A stretch of 64,000 nt of DNA, from NCBI GenBank assembly GCA_963585895.1, contig OY757912.1, positions 84,146,813 through 84,210,812 of the forward strand, read 5' to 3'. Shown one piece after another: positions 1-10,107 of this stretch (position 1 is the first letter of the stretch; each line of letters starts with the position of its first letter). The notes beneath the pieces were generated by a model. It made no database searches. It was given only the letters and a program-made list of their open reading frames with translations, and had not been told where the DNA came from. The DNA comes from Sepioteuthis lessoniana. Its lineage: Eukaryota > Mollusca > Cephalopoda > Myopsida > Loliginidae. The translations under genes were made by a program, and so were the position numbers.

Positions 1-150
1 ATGCTCGTTCACAGCATTTATATCAAGCCATGGGGGTAGGGCACCCATTGTGGTAGTTGGTGTATTGATATGTTGTGTATTGCTTCACTCTGTGTGTGAT
101 TTGAAAACATCACAGATAATTGTTGTCTAATTTGGAAACTTATGCTTTAC
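1..150 (+). mobile_element. M1 mariner element, 5' non-coding part (left of a nested RTE)
   Basis: From about base 31 the sequence matches the M1 copies at 41980-42120 (+) and about 15000-15100 (-): shared pieces include 'tggtagttggtg' and 'tgttgtgtattgcttc'. It is the stretch between the 5' terminal repeat and the transposase start. The element resumes at 727 after an RTE insertion. The terminal inverted repeat itself lies left of the window. Confidence 0.65.
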
Positions 151-726
151 AGCAGTATCGTCTAACTTGGATAGTTTTCGTGATAGGAGGTAGGTGGCCG
201 TATAGTTGGTGTCTTGTTGGGTGTTGCCACCAGGACTTGTTCAAGATTGCTCACAGCATTCTTGTGTAATTGCCATCTAGCTTCTTCTCCAGCTGTTTTG
301 TGAGCATCCATGTAGTGCATCCATACAGCAGTATTGATACGACAGCTGTGTAGTTTAAGAGGGGTTCCGTCTAGTGTGGAGATGTCACCTGTTTGATCAT
401 AGCACATATATTCTGTTTTGTGTGCATTGACATAGAGGCCTATGCCTGCAGCTGCCTGTTCCAAACTATACAGTAGTGTTTCGGCTTAATTGGGACACTG
501 CTGGAGAAGCAGGGATGAGCTCATAAGTGATGTACTCCTATGGACCCCCCACATATGGCCGGGCAAAAGCAGGATGACCAGCACGAACATACATTCAGCA
601 GCTATGTGAGGATATGGGATGTAGCCCTGAAGATCTGCCAGAGGCGATGAACGATAGGGAAAAGTGGTGAGAGAGGGTCAGGGATATCTGTGCTAGTGGC
701 ATGACATGATGATGATGATGATGATG
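151..726 (+). mobile_element. RTE-A LINE, 5'-truncated, with 5' part inverted (twin-priming type)
   Basis: Bases about 493-726 are the sense 3' end of RTE-A: they encode the C-terminal 'HCWRSRD', 'GCSPEDLPEAMNDRE' signature and end in an ATG repeat tail. Bases 151-494 are the preceding part of the same element on the minus strand, encoding 'AAAGIGLYVNAHKTEYMC' and 'DGTPLKL', then jumping to 'NTAVWMHYMD' (an out-of-frame reading of VSILLYGCTTW) because about 160 bases are missing. The 3'-most coordinate of the inverted piece abuts, in element order, the start of the sense piece. A repeat 'atgctttac' flanks it at 142-150 and 727-735. This is the structure expected from target-primed reverse transcription with twin priming. 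Not coding-competent. Confidence 0.85.
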
Positions 727-964
727 ATGCTTTACAAGTTCAAACTGAGCCATAATGCCATGGAAGCAACCAAAAACATTTATTGTACAAAAGGTGAAGA
801 TGCAGTTGATCACAGTACAGTAAACAGATGGTTCAAAGAATTCTGCTCGGCGTTGCCTGAATCATGATGATCAGGTAAGGTCAGGTAGGTCTAAAACCAT
901 GAATTCCAAGACTGTGCCCAAGCCATAGAAGAAAATCTAGCTATTAGCAATCGGAGAGATCTGT
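727..964 (+). pseudogene. M1 mariner transposase, N-terminal remnant
   Basis: Conceptual translation gives 'SHNAMEATKNIYCTKG' and then 'EDAVDHSTVNRWFKEFCS', the helix-turn-helix start typical of mariner transposases (compare the NERTVQWWFKKF region of SETMAR-like proteins as a family pattern). Stops and a frame change follow within 30 codons ('ALPES' stop stop). It continues the M1 element broken by the RTE at 151-726. The same region recurs at 42115-42212 (+) and on the minus strand at 14900-14990 and 24480-24560. Confidence 0.8.
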
Positions 965-1140
965 TTGCAAATTATTTTTATTAGATAGGAATACTTGATA
1001 TCATAACTGTGTGCAAAAAAAAAAAATCCTTAAGAAACTACACAAAAAATGTAATTATAAATATCCAATGTATGCCATTTCCTAACCTCTAGGCATAAAA
1101 TAACCCCAGACATGTTGACATCAATCAATTATTATCCTTT
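965..1140 (+). repeat. SINE A 3' remnant, degenerate
   Basis: 'gaatacttgatatcataact', 'gtgtgcaaa' and 'ggcataaaataacc...gttgacat' are decayed versions of the SINE A internal unit and 3' tail. No head is preserved. Confidence 0.5.
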
Positions 1141-1264
1141 AGATGTTGCTTACTCCTGAGGAAAGTTCAAAATAAGAATAAATGAAGATACCTGTCTGCA
1201 TAATTAATTGAATAATGTCAATATTACTTTCAGAAATTTAGTTCAGTTAATATAGTTTAGTGGC

Positions 1265-1437
1265 ATTCTTGTAGAAGAACAGTAGTGGTACAATTTAAAG
1301 AAATCACTGGAGGAATAAGGGGGTTCATACCTTTTCTAAGGATATTGATACAAAAGGGAATTTAATAGCATGACTAGAGTTTGAGCTCACTTCCTATATA
1401 ACAGTCCAGTATGTTCACCACTATGCCACAGGGACTC
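1265..1437 (-). mobile_element. SINE B copy, minus strand
   Basis: Read on the minus strand it has the tRNA-like start (agtccctgtggcatagtggt), the B-box-like 'gagctcaaactc' region, and the family body 'gtatgaacccccttattcct'. The 3' tail is missing or decayed. Confidence 0.7.
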
Positions 1438-1778
1438 TCTCCTTCAAAACTTTAGAAAACAGTTGTCACCAAAGTTCGACAAAAAAATAAAAAATTACTG
1501 TTTTCTTATTCAACTCGGTACACTAACCAAATTATACATTGAAAAAAAAATGTTATAAATGGAAATATCAAGTTTATTACATTTTCTTGTTCATCCTTCT
1601 GAATACTTGTTTTCTATTATCTAATTATTTTGTAATTCTATCTTTATGGTTGTTTTATCATTCAATTTTTATAACCAACAGAAGTCTGGTAATACTGCTC
1701 AAATTTAAACATTTTTTTCCACTTTGTGATATAGAATCATAACCTCATGCTTTTTTTGTTTGTTTCTTTTTTTCTTAG
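1438..1778 (+). other. METTL4 intron sequence, no gene seen
   Basis: AT-rich sequence between a SINE B and the METTL4 exon. It ends in a strong pyrimidine tract (1751-1776) and the AG acceptor at 1777-1778. The open frame inside it is T-rich and not protein-like. Confidence 0.6.
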
Positions 1779-1940
1779 ATTCCTTTTCTGACTGTTCTAG
1801 TCTTGTTGGCCGGAATGTTAAATTCTTGGGACAAAAAGCTGCTCTTTTGAATGTTGGTCCCCATACCTACCTCATCCCTCCTGACAGTTCATTCTTAATG
1901 TCCAACCTGAAGTACTTGCAGAATTTCCCTCATCTTACAG
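1779..1940 (+). CDS. METTL4: METTL4 internal exon (region before the catalytic motif)
   Basis: Internal exon of METTL4, an MT-A70 family S-adenosylmethionine-dependent adenine N6-methyltransferase; in animals METTL4 methylates the internal 2'-O-methyladenosine of U2 snRNA, and DNA N6-adenine activity has also been claimed. The exon is 162 bases (54 codons), begins after 'tttcttag' and ends before 'gtgagt'. Both flanking introns are phase 1. The translation contains 'VKFLGQKAALLNVGPHTYLI' followed by 'PPDSSFLMSNLKYL'; this corresponds to the METTL4 stretch with 'GQKYLLPPKSSFLLSD' immediately N-terminal to the DPPW motif. Its last base g joins 'at' at 12921 to make Asp, giving the continuous 'LTDGPFDLIVIDPPW'. 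Earlier exons are not in the window. No stop or frameshift inside, so a live gene is likelier than a processed copy. Confidence 0.9.
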
Positions 1941-2149
1941 GTGAGTTGAACTTTTTGGCTATCATGAGATGGAGCATAGGTGCTGAAAGTTCTTGGCCTA
2001 ACTAAGAAAAGAATCCAATTTGAGCCATGAAATGTAAATGCTATTTAACTTATTCATCCAACTGTTGAACACTCTTTGTATATCTTTACTCAAGTTTCTT
2101 GAATCCTTGAAAAAAATTCATAATACTCAGTTCCAAGGTGGAAAAAAAT

Positions 2150-2560
2150 TCAAGATGATTGATTGATTTTAATGGCATATTAACCTATCTAGGTTTATTT
2201 TATGCCAAGAGGTTAGGGAATTGCATTCATTGTACATTTATATTTACATTTTTTGTGTAGTTTTTTTTTAAAGGTTTTTTTTTTGCACACTGTCCTATCT
2301 GATACAAATAATATTTGATCAGATCTATATGACCCATTGATGGGATCTTAGCAGGTACTACCACTCCAGCTTAAGGTGGACCTGGGAGTAATGGTAATGA
2401 TGAAGTACTCCACACTTTCCAGGGCTCTAGAACTAGAGCCTCACCATCAGGTACAGTTTAGTGTCATATCCAAGACACCCTCTTTTTTATGAATGGGGAG
2501 GAGCTAATCCCACTGCTGAGGATGCAGTCCGTATGTCTTAAGCCTCACTGACAGGGGTCG
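2150..2560 (-). mobile_element. SINE A copy, minus strand, in METTL4 intron
   Basis: On the + strand it reads from the tail ('ttaatggcatattaacct', 2165 on) through 'ggtactaccactcc', 'tggacctgggagtaatgg' to the head ('gatgcagtccgtatgtc' near 2523). Order and orientation match the other minus copies at 3351-3930 and 51745-52115. Internal tandem block is short and decayed. Confidence 0.8.
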
Positions 2561-2792
2561 GAAATCTAAGAATATACTATTTTTACAACATAACAACTTT
2601 ATTGAAGAGTAAAATATGAATGAAGTTACAAAAAGGAAGGCATGTATATTTGCCTGCAGGAATGAAGATATGTATGCATAAAATAAAATGGATATGAAAG
2701 ATCTTTTAATTATAAAATTCAATTTTTTAAAGAGTTAAAGCATTAAGAAATACTCTAGAATATTCAGTTGTAATCAGAAATAGAATTAAATT

Positions 2793-3000
2793 ATAAGAGT
2801 CAGCTGAAAAGTTCATAGACTAACCAAGATACTGTCATGGAGTGTAGCCAAATGAAGTTTAGTTATCAACATCGTCCCCTTTGTACTCCTCACACTTCTT
2901 CCATTGTTGTTGAAATGCATGGACCCTTTTTTCAAAAATGTTATCAACAGCAGATATGCCATCATCCAATGAACTTTTCAGCTCATCCTGTTATATTACC
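2793..3000 (-). mobile_element. M2 mariner, internally deleted copy
   Basis: The ends are inverted copies: 'agtcagctgaaaagttcat' at 2798 and 'gaacttttcagct' near 2972. Minus-strand translation across the middle gives 'LDDGISAVDNIFEKRVHAFQ', then 'WKKCEEYKGDDVDN', which resembles the end of a mariner transposase. A sister deletion copy lies at 33308-33505. Confidence 0.65.
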
Positions 3001-3350
3001 TATGTCTCATAAAAGTTGTATTTGATATATTAAATTTATATGCAAATGGAACAACTATTATAAGACATTTGTCATTCATATTTTGAAATTTCTATATTGT
3101 TGATAACTTCTAGAAGTATCATTAAAATACCAGAAATTGTTCAAACATTTAAACCTCTTCTTTGTATTCTTGGTGTTGATAATGATTTTTTGACTGAACT
3201 ATTCTTCAACTCTGATCAGGTATCCAATTGGAGGGAACAAAAAAGAAACTTGTATTTTTCTGACTATAATTTGGAACCACCTGGAGACATGATGTACAGA
3301 GTGGTTTCAGAATGGATTAGTCTCTTGGTAGAGTGACTTGTCTAGAGGAT
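3001..3350 (+). other. Unassigned intronic stretch
   Basis: About 350 bases of METTL4 intron. There is an open frame (3097-3336) with mixed codons and no recognised motif. It has no good splice acceptor in phase with METTL4, and exons A and B already join without it. Confidence 0.4.
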
Positions 3351-3930
3351 GGTTTGGTTTGGTTTGTTGGTTTTATGGCATATCAACCTTTGTAGGTTAT
3401 TTAACGCCAAATCCATTTTTATGTAAATAATCTGTTCTATTGAAAACAGTTAAGTTTAGCATAAGTACACAGTTTAATTGTCAAAAACATTTCCATTTCA
3501 AACTGTTCAAGCAGTTATATGTAATAATTCAGTTAAGTGTAAATACAGTTTTAATGTCGAAAAACAGTTCTATTTGAAATAATCCAGTTAAGCATAAGCA
3601 CGCATTTTAAGTGTAAGTACGGTTTAATTGTCAAAAACATTTCTATTTCAAGCTATTCAGTTTACTCAATTCGGTTTAGCATAAGTATGCTGTTAGTTCT
3701 ATTTAACCCATAGATAGGGCCCTATCAGGTGCTACCACTCCGGGCCAGAGTGGACCTGGGAGCGATGGCAATGAAGGGGTACTCCGCATTCACCAAAGCT
3801 CCAGCACTGCTGGAACCTCACCATCAGATAGTTTAGTGTCATATCCAGGACACTCGTTATGGGGGGGGTCTTACCCCTGTGCAGAGGTGCAGTCGGCGTA
3901 TTCTACAGCCCCAGCTGACAGGGCGGTTGT
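3351..3930 (-). mobile_element. SINE A copy, minus strand, nearly complete
   Basis: Starts with the tail 'tttatggcatatcaaccttt' (3371), then the internal tandem block with recurring 'aactgttcaagcagtt / ttcagtttagcataagta' units (3420-3700), then 'cctatcaggtgctaccactc', and the head 'tctacagccccagctgac' near 3900. The tandem block holds about four units of roughly 60 bases. Confidence 0.85.
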
Positions 3931-4035
3931 TTAGAAGAGGAAAAACTCTGAATTCAAACCCTCTGTTTTTCACTTGAAAATTAACCTTGTGTCACATCCT
4001 ATTCATGGTCGAGGGCTCAGGTAAATGCATGATAT
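3931..4035 (+). mobile_element. SINE C 3' end fragment
   Basis: Contains 'ctctgaattcaaaccctctg' and 'aaccttgtgtcacatcctat', the diagnostic 3' half of SINE C, immediately after the SINE A head. Confidence 0.65.
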
Positions 4036-4189
4036 TCAAAGTGTGTTGAACTTCATGACCAATATGTGGAATACCATGCACTTTTCTTGGCTTTAGATCA
4101 TTCTTTGTCAGGCTGAGAACTTTTTAATACCTTGTTGTATATGTGTAAGTATTTAAAGTTTACATTGTAATATATATATATATGTAGTC

Positions 4190-4565
4190 ATCCACAGACA
4201 GACTGTGTCATTCTATCAGAACTCTTCAATGTGGCTAGACACGCAGGATGCTTGAAGCCGGGATCGAAACCCATCCAACTTTACGTTAGACTGTGTTTCA
4301 GACCACTCGGCCACCAAGCGGACCACGTTGGCTAAGGGAATTTTAAGGTATTCTTATTTTTAGAAACAGCAGCAGCAGCAGCCTTTGTTTACATTTTTTT
4401 ATACCCTATCAGCTACCAGAGTGCTCAATTCTTTCGAAGAGCTTTGAATTACGCTAGCGGTGGCCGGCAATTCCTTCGCCAGAGAGCTCAACCCCCATGG
4501 GGGAGCATATATTGTCATCCACAGACAGACTGTTTCGTTCTATCAGAATTCTTCAGTGTGGCTAT
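4190..4565 (-). mobile_element. SINE D (tRNA-Leu/Ser-like head) flanked by a 54-bp direct repeat
   Basis: Minus strand has a good tRNA-like block: A box 'ggtggccgagtggtctgaaa' and B box 'ggtttcgatcccggc' (4263-4315). The segments 4191-4245 and 4514-4566 ('gtcatccacagacagactgt...') are near-identical direct repeats at the two ends, so the element looks like a partial tandem dimer. A (gca)n run sits at 4368-4381. A sense copy is at 10108-10380. Confidence 0.75.
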
Positions 4566-4919
4566 ATATATAAAGATGTAACATATTAAATGGTAATACA
4601 GAGAATTAACTTGTGAAAAGTGTTTAGTTCTAGTTAATTCATGAATAACTTGTATTAGGCCCTGAGTCAATAAAGATTATATAATCTAGTTTAGTATTAA
4701 ATCCAGAAAGGATAAAGTTCCAAAATAAGTAAATTTAAATAGTTAATACAACATTGGCAACATGTCCTTTTTCTTGCCAGAGACATCACATGCATGACTG
4801 CCTAATTAGGATATTTTTATAGTAATTAGAAGATCCATTTTTCCCAGAATGCAATGTTGATGGTTATTTATTTCAGACATAAAGTTGTTTATAGCTTATT
4901 CTAAAATATGTACATAATT

Positions 4920-5190
4920 ATACAGGTTGATTAAAAGAAATATTAAAACCCTTATGGAAGTACCTTTGTGATATAATTTCAAGCAGTCTCTGTATGTTCA
5001 CCATCCCTGTTAACACATTCTTGGAACCTTTTGTTGGTAGTTAAAAACATATTAATATTTCTGATATTATTGAGACCACCTGGGGCAGATTCCAGTAATG
5101 TGTTGACAAAGATGGTGAACAGGTGGAGACTTCAAATCAAAATATCATAAAGGAACTCCCATAGAAATGTTTTTTTAAACACCCTGTATA
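4920..5190. mobile_element. MITE with about 80-bp terminal inverted repeats
   Basis: The left end 'tacaggttgattaaaagaaa' is the inverse of the right end ('aaacaccctgtatatt'), and homology continues inward through 'ttatggaagtacctttgtga', 'cttcaag...ctctgtatgttcaccatc'. A central 100 bases separate the arms. TA dinucleotides border it. No coding capacity; non-autonomous Tc1/mariner-type by its ends. Confidence 0.75.
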
Positions 5191-5207
5191 TTTTATTTTC
5201 ATGTTAA

Positions 5208-5425
5208 ATATGAGGAGGTTCCAAAAGTAATGCCTGTTACTTATTTTCTTGGTAACTGCAACATACAGAGGGAGCAAAATAACACCTTTGAATTGAATAA
5301 CTTTTCAGCTGCATAACACTATTTTTTCATGTTTGATCTTGTGGAGGCAACCCATGTTTTTACAGCTGGAAGGTTGGTGTCATTACAAAAAACATGGTAT
5401 CCTTCATTTATTGGGCCAATCCAAG
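5208..5425 (+). mobile_element. Mariner-like 5' fragment
   Basis: 'gaggaggttccaaaagtaat' near 5211 resembles a mariner terminal repeat, and 5250-5400 resembles 27890-28065 ('gagcacaataacacc', 'atgtt...gtgttcat'). No transposase frame is readable. Confidence 0.4.
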
Positions 5426-5433
5426 TGGAAGAA

Positions 5434-5788
5434 TAGCTCAGTTGGCTGGTGGGTGACTGTAGAATACACCAACTGCATCTCTGCCGAGGAGTAAGACTTG
5501 CCCAACGAGTGTCCGGATTATGACACTAAATAATGTGATGGTGAGGCTCCATTAATGATGGAGCTTTGGGGAGTGCAGAGTATCTGTTCCTTGCCATCAT
5601 TCCCAGGTCCACTCTGGCTCGGAGTGGTAGGACCTGATAGGGTCCTTTTTATAGGAGAAATAGGACTAAACTGTGTGCTTATACTAAACTGAATTGTTTG
5701 AAATAGAACGGTTAATATGTATAAAAATGGATTTGGTATTAAATAACCTACAATGGTTGATATGCCATAAAACCAAACCAAACCAAGT
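5434..5788 (+). mobile_element. SINE A copy, short form
   Basis: Carries the best preserved head, 'tagctcagttggctggt' (5435), which fits a pol III A box, followed by 'tgtagaatacaccaactgca', 'gtgtccggattatgacacta', 'ggtccactctggctcggagt' and the tail 'ggtattaaataacctacaat ... accaaaccaaacc'. Only one to two internal tandem units are present, making this the shortest complete form (about 355 bases). Confidence 0.85.
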
Positions 5789-5961
5789 GGATGAAGTGAT
5801 CTTGGTATATTAATTCCCTAGTTAATCCCACCTTGTATCAAATCTGATCACCATGGTAAATACATACTAGTACAATTAGAATATTTTATTTATAGTTTTT
5901 TTTTTTTGAATATGAAGTATATAAGTTTATAAATCTTGTGAACTATTAGAAGGAATTCAGT

Positions 5962-6450
5962 TCACACTAGGCTCTTTATAAATGTCATATTGAGAGATAA
6001 TGAACAAAACTTGTTAAATAAGGATGCAATGAAAGTGGTGCAACCACCCAATTGTACTGACATGGCTATAGCATGGAAGAATTCCTGTTTTATTTTCTCG
6101 GAGAGATTGAATTTCCATATAGTTGTTAATCTGTTAATAATAGTTCTTGCTTTGCCTATGAGTGTATTGACATGACTTTCAGTGGATGAGATATTGCTGC
6201 TGAGGTATGTAAACTGATTTACTAATTTCAATGGATTGTCATTTAATGATGACATCATCTTTATCAAAACACATGAACTCTGTTTTATCTGATTTCATGA
6301 AGAAATCAATGCCTGCCTGCTTTACACTATGTAGGAGAGATTCAGCTTGAGCAGATATATTTGCAAGAAGTGCTAGATGATCTTTGTTGTCAGCATCAGT
6401 AATAATATCTGTGGGATATCATTTGGTTCTTGCTTTTTTAGTGAGATTCT
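5962..6450 (-). pseudogene. RTE-B LINE reverse transcriptase remnant
   Basis: Minus-strand reading gives 'LKLVNQFTYLSSNISSTESH', 'IWKFNLSEKIKQEFFHAIAM' and 'LGGCTTF', the region after the RT palm of RTE-clade elements (compare LKLVDKFTYLGSSVSSTEKD in RTE-A). A frameshift follows. It is more diverged than RTE-A copies and lacks the RT catalytic core. Confidence 0.8.
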
Positions 6451-7024
6451 CAAATTACTTCCCATCCACCTATATATTCATATTCCCTCTTTTACTCATT
6501 AAAAATTCATTATTACTTGGATATTATTTTCATTCCAAAAATAAAAATACTTAATAAAGAGTATTGTGATAAAAGGCAAAAAAAGGTTCTTATGTTGATA
6601 ATTCTTTTGAAGAAACACTAACAGTCTTCCCTTTTTTAGCAAGAATGAACAAGTTTTTTAAAGATTTTTCTTTCAACTCATTTTATTGTAAAACTCATTT
6701 CTTTTTTTGTCCTGAAATGTGGGTTTTTGAACCTGAACTGACCTGTGATGACCTTTAGTAAACTGTAAAGGTCAGTACCACTTATCCTGTGTTCCTCATG
6801 TCAAGTCAAATTACTCTTTTAGACTAATTATCAAATCCCAGGGTCCATCTGTTCCACTGTCTATTAGATGAATACAACCAAGCTGTTGGCTGATTTATTA
6901 AAATAATAGAGTCAAGATTATCAAAAATAAAAAGTGAATATTTTTCCCAAGAAATGTTTTTTCTTTGAAGGTCATGAAAATTAATACTAACGAGACAACC
7001 TTTGTGTTCCTCATGTAACATCAG
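6451..7024 (+). other. Unassigned METTL4 intron sequence
   Basis: AT-rich, no recognised repeat head, tail or exon. A minus open frame at 6824-7021 has no motif I recognise. Confidence 0.5.
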
Positions 7025-7302
7025 TCCATGATTATTTGAGGCTTCAATTTAGAAAGGAGTGAAAGATTCCATCAAACATTTCATAGTTATCAATAGTCCG
7101 TCATTATATTGATGCTTCTATTCAGGAAGGAGTGAAAGATTCTGCCTTACATTTCATAGCTAACAATGGTCCATGATTATATTGATGCTTCTGTTTAACA
7201 TTGTTCAAAAGATTTCACCTAATATTTCATGGTCCATGAAGATATTGATGATTCTATTTAGGAAGAAGTGAAGGATACTAACATTTCATAATTATCTTCA
7301 TT
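7025..7302. repeat. Tandem repeat, about 4 units of 70-78 bp
   Basis: Recurring pieces are 'ggagtgaaagatt', 'catttcatagttatcaatag' and 'tccatgattatattgatgct', at about 7020, 7095, 7170 and 7235. Units are diverged and the third is partly rearranged. Confidence 0.7.
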
Positions 7303-7368
7303 ATCTAAAAAATTTGCATGATTAAGAAGACATATTCACCAAGATTGAAGAACCCACAAATAAGAAAT

Positions 7369-7370
<2 letters not shown>

Positions 7371-7436
<66 letters not shown>
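7371..7436. repeat. (TA)n microsatellite
   Basis: About 30 uninterrupted TA dinucleotides, directly left of the large palindrome. The paired tyrosine/isoleucine open frames over it are artefacts of the repeat. Confidence 0.95.
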
Positions 7437-7440
<4 letters not shown>

Positions 7441-7502
7441 ATAATAACATATATATTATCATATATATATATTATAATATTATATATGTATATCATAATA
7501 TA

Positions 7503-8416
7503 TGTCATTTTCAGGAAGTAAATGGTGTGATATTTTTTTTGGAGTGGGGTATATATGTAAGTGTGAAAGAACAGTACATTCAAAGGATACATTAAATATG
7601 AATAATATATCAATGAATCGGAGTTTTTCCAACTATTCTAAGAGCAATGTTGTCTCATTTCAAAAATCATTTTGAAATGAAAAAGCAAAAAACTGAAAAT
7701 TCTTTGCATTTTCTGTTCATTAGTCGCCCTCTGCTTTAAAACGTATGTAATTTGAAAATTTCTAGTTCTATTCAATTCTAGTTATTTACTTGCTTATTTT
7801 TCTCAAAAAGTCAACAAATTTGCTGTAAACTTTTAAAAAATTTTTCAATCCTTATAAGGATTGAATGATGTTTTTCAAATAGAAATAAAAGGTATTTTTT
7901 GAACAAATTAAATGGTCTCTTAATCCTTATATGGATTAAGAGATCATTTAATTTGGTCAAAAAATACCCTCTATTTGTGTAGTTAAGGATTCTTATTTTT
8001 TTTTTTTTTTTAATCAAATAAAGCAATGTAATTGCTTTTGTTTGCAATAAAAATTAATTGATTACAAAAACATTGATCCTGAATGATTGTGTGAGTGTCC
8101 ATGTGTTTCAGTGTGTCTGTCTTTGTATATGCATAATTGTTCTATTTAATGTGGGTTTGAATAAATGCTAAGAAATATACATAAGGTCTACTCAAGTGCT
8201 CAATACCAGAATATCCCTTCACAAAAGTAATATTAAGTTACCAGAAAATAGAAAACTATATGTCAAAACACCAATACAAATTCAGCTGTGGGTGTTCAGA
8301 ACAATGCCAATATACAATACTGATGCCTACACATTAATCCAAATAACAAAAAAAAAAAAATCATCATAGAAAAAAACAAACCCACATTAAACAGAATTTA
8401 ACTATATATGCACAAA

Positions 8417-8457
<41 letters not shown>

Positions 8458-8876
8458 AGTATCATGATTTTTCTAGTTAATTTTTTTTATTGTCAGCAAT
8501 AGCAATTACATTGCTTTATTTGATATTAAAAACAAAAACAAGAATTCTTAACTACACAAATACAAGGTATTTTATGAATAAATTAAATGGCCTTTTAATC
8601 CTTATAAGGATTGAAAATTTTTAAAAAGTTTACAGCAAATTAGTTAATTTTTGAAAAATAATAATTGAAGTAAATAACTAGAAAATAATAGAAATAGAAT
8701 TTTTTGCTTTTCATTTCAAAAAAATTGTTGAAATGAGACAGCATTGCATTGAGAATAGTTGTAAAAATTCCAAATATTTGTATATTATTCATATTTAATA
8801 TATCTTTAAAATATATTGTTAATTCAAACACACACACACAAAAATATTAAACTATTTACTTCCCGAAGACAACATT
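7503..8876. repeat. Large imperfect palindrome (long inverted repeat) in METTL4 intron
   Basis: The left arm (about 7503-8165) and right arm (about 8370-8876) are reverse complements over most of their length, around a 200-base spacer. Matched landmarks, left/right: 'aggaagtaaatgg'/8855-8868; 'tattaaatatgaataatat'/8784-8805; 'tgtctcatttca'/8732-8745; 'tttgctgtaaacttttaaaa' (7818)/8620-8642; 'caatccttataaggattga' (7846)/8597-8615; 'atggtctcttaatcc'/8588-8600; 'taatgtgggttt' (8147)/8379-8390. A (CA)n run at 8419-8455 faces a GT-rich stretch on the left. Arms differ by substitutions and indels, so it is not recent. If transcribed with METTL4 it would form a long hairpin RNA. Confidence 0.85.
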
Positions 8877-8984
8877 AAACATCAGAAACACAAGTTGAAA
8901 AAAAAATAACTTAAAATCAAATACCCTTGCAGATCTTTTAATTTCAAAGTACTTACTTCTTTCTCTCATTCGAAGAATAAAAAT

Positions 8985-9189
8985 TTTTTTAATATATATC
9001 ATCATATATAATATTACATAATATTATATATAAATATATTATAATATATATGTATATATATATATATATACGATATGAAATATAATATATAATATTATAA
9101 TCTATATTATATATATATAAATACTATATTATTTTATATGTGGGTGTGTAAGTGTATGTTATAATATCATATATATATATGTTTTAATA

Positions 9190-9229
<40 letters not shown>

Positions 9230-9244
9230 TATAGTATTAAGTGC

Positions 9245-9283
<39 letters not shown>

Positions 9284-9302
9284 GTGTTTATATATATAAT
9301 AT

Positions 9303-9333
<31 letters not shown>

Positions 9334-9336
9334 TTA

Positions 9337-9388
<52 letters not shown>

Positions 9389-9390
9389 TA

Positions 9391-9429
<39 letters not shown>

Positions 9430-9475
9430 AATATTGTGTGTGTATGTATGTATATATATATATATATATATATAT
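8985..9475. repeat. Compound TA/TG microsatellite field
   Basis: Nearly 500 bases of (TA)n runs broken by short 'gtgtgtgt' blocks and AT-only spacers (for example 9241-9280, 9341-9380, 9445-9475). The overlapping open frames are low-complexity artefacts. Confidence 0.95.
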
Positions 9476-9519
9476 ACTTTGTTATGGTCATTAATAATAT
9501 AAACCTTTTACAGTACATT

Positions 9520-10075
9520 ACACATTTATTCTCACTCTAACTCTGTCTATTGTATATAATTCTGTTATTTATTTCCTTTTTGTAAAGAATATAGAATTAT
9601 TTCACCATCTTTATAAAACTTTAGGAAATATTTCTATAGAAATATTTCTATTGAAATATGTTACTGAATAACATTTACTTACAAAAATTGTGGCAGCAGA
9701 ATTTTAGCAACAAAATCATTATTTGATTTTGAAAAAAAAAGAAAAGAAAATGAAAGCATAATGTTAAATAGTTATAAAAAAAAGTTTTCAGACTTGAGAA
9801 AAAAATTATTTTATATGGATTTTTGAATTTCAACTTTTTTAAAAGTCCTTTTTTTGATTCCCACAACATTTCAGGGTCAGAATGGTTGGATAAGAAATTT
9901 ACATATCTGTTTGACATATATAGTAAGGTGTTATGGGTTGGGGACCAACAAACCTTTTTATCCACGGTCCCTAGATCACTGTCTAACCAGCCTCTACACA
10001 TTTATCCCTTATTGTGTCTTATAAAAATCTTTTTCATGAATGTTTAAAACATAAAGAATGACATTTCTGAAATAT
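9520..10075. other. Intronic stretch with unassigned open frames on both strands
   Basis: The segment 9840-10047 has normal-complexity sequence and an acceptor-like 'acaacatttcag' (to 9873). The minus frame includes 'GWLDSDLGTVDKKVCWSPTH', the plus frame 'HNISGSEWLDKKFTYLF'. I recognise neither. It cannot be METTL4 coding sequence because exons 1779-1940 and 12921-12987 join directly. Probably an unrecognised repeat. Confidence 0.35.
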
Positions 10076-10078
10076 TCA

Positions 10079-10107
10079 CTCACACACACACACACACACA
10101 CACACAC
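10079..10107. repeat. (CA)n microsatellite
   Basis: About 14 CA units, immediately before SINE D. Confidence 0.95.

Noticed and set aside
7025-7302. CRISPR-like array
   Set aside because: Units are diverged tandem repeats without regular spacers, in an animal genome context.
7305-7613. Overlapping open frames rich in Ile and Tyr on both strands
   Set aside because: They are translations of a (TA)n microsatellite.
9288-9540. Open frames on both strands over 9288-9540
   Set aside because: TA/TG microsatellite artefact.
9823-10047. Extra METTL4 exon between 1940 and 12921
   Set aside because: The flanking exons already join in phase to give continuous conserved sequence; an inserted exon would break it.
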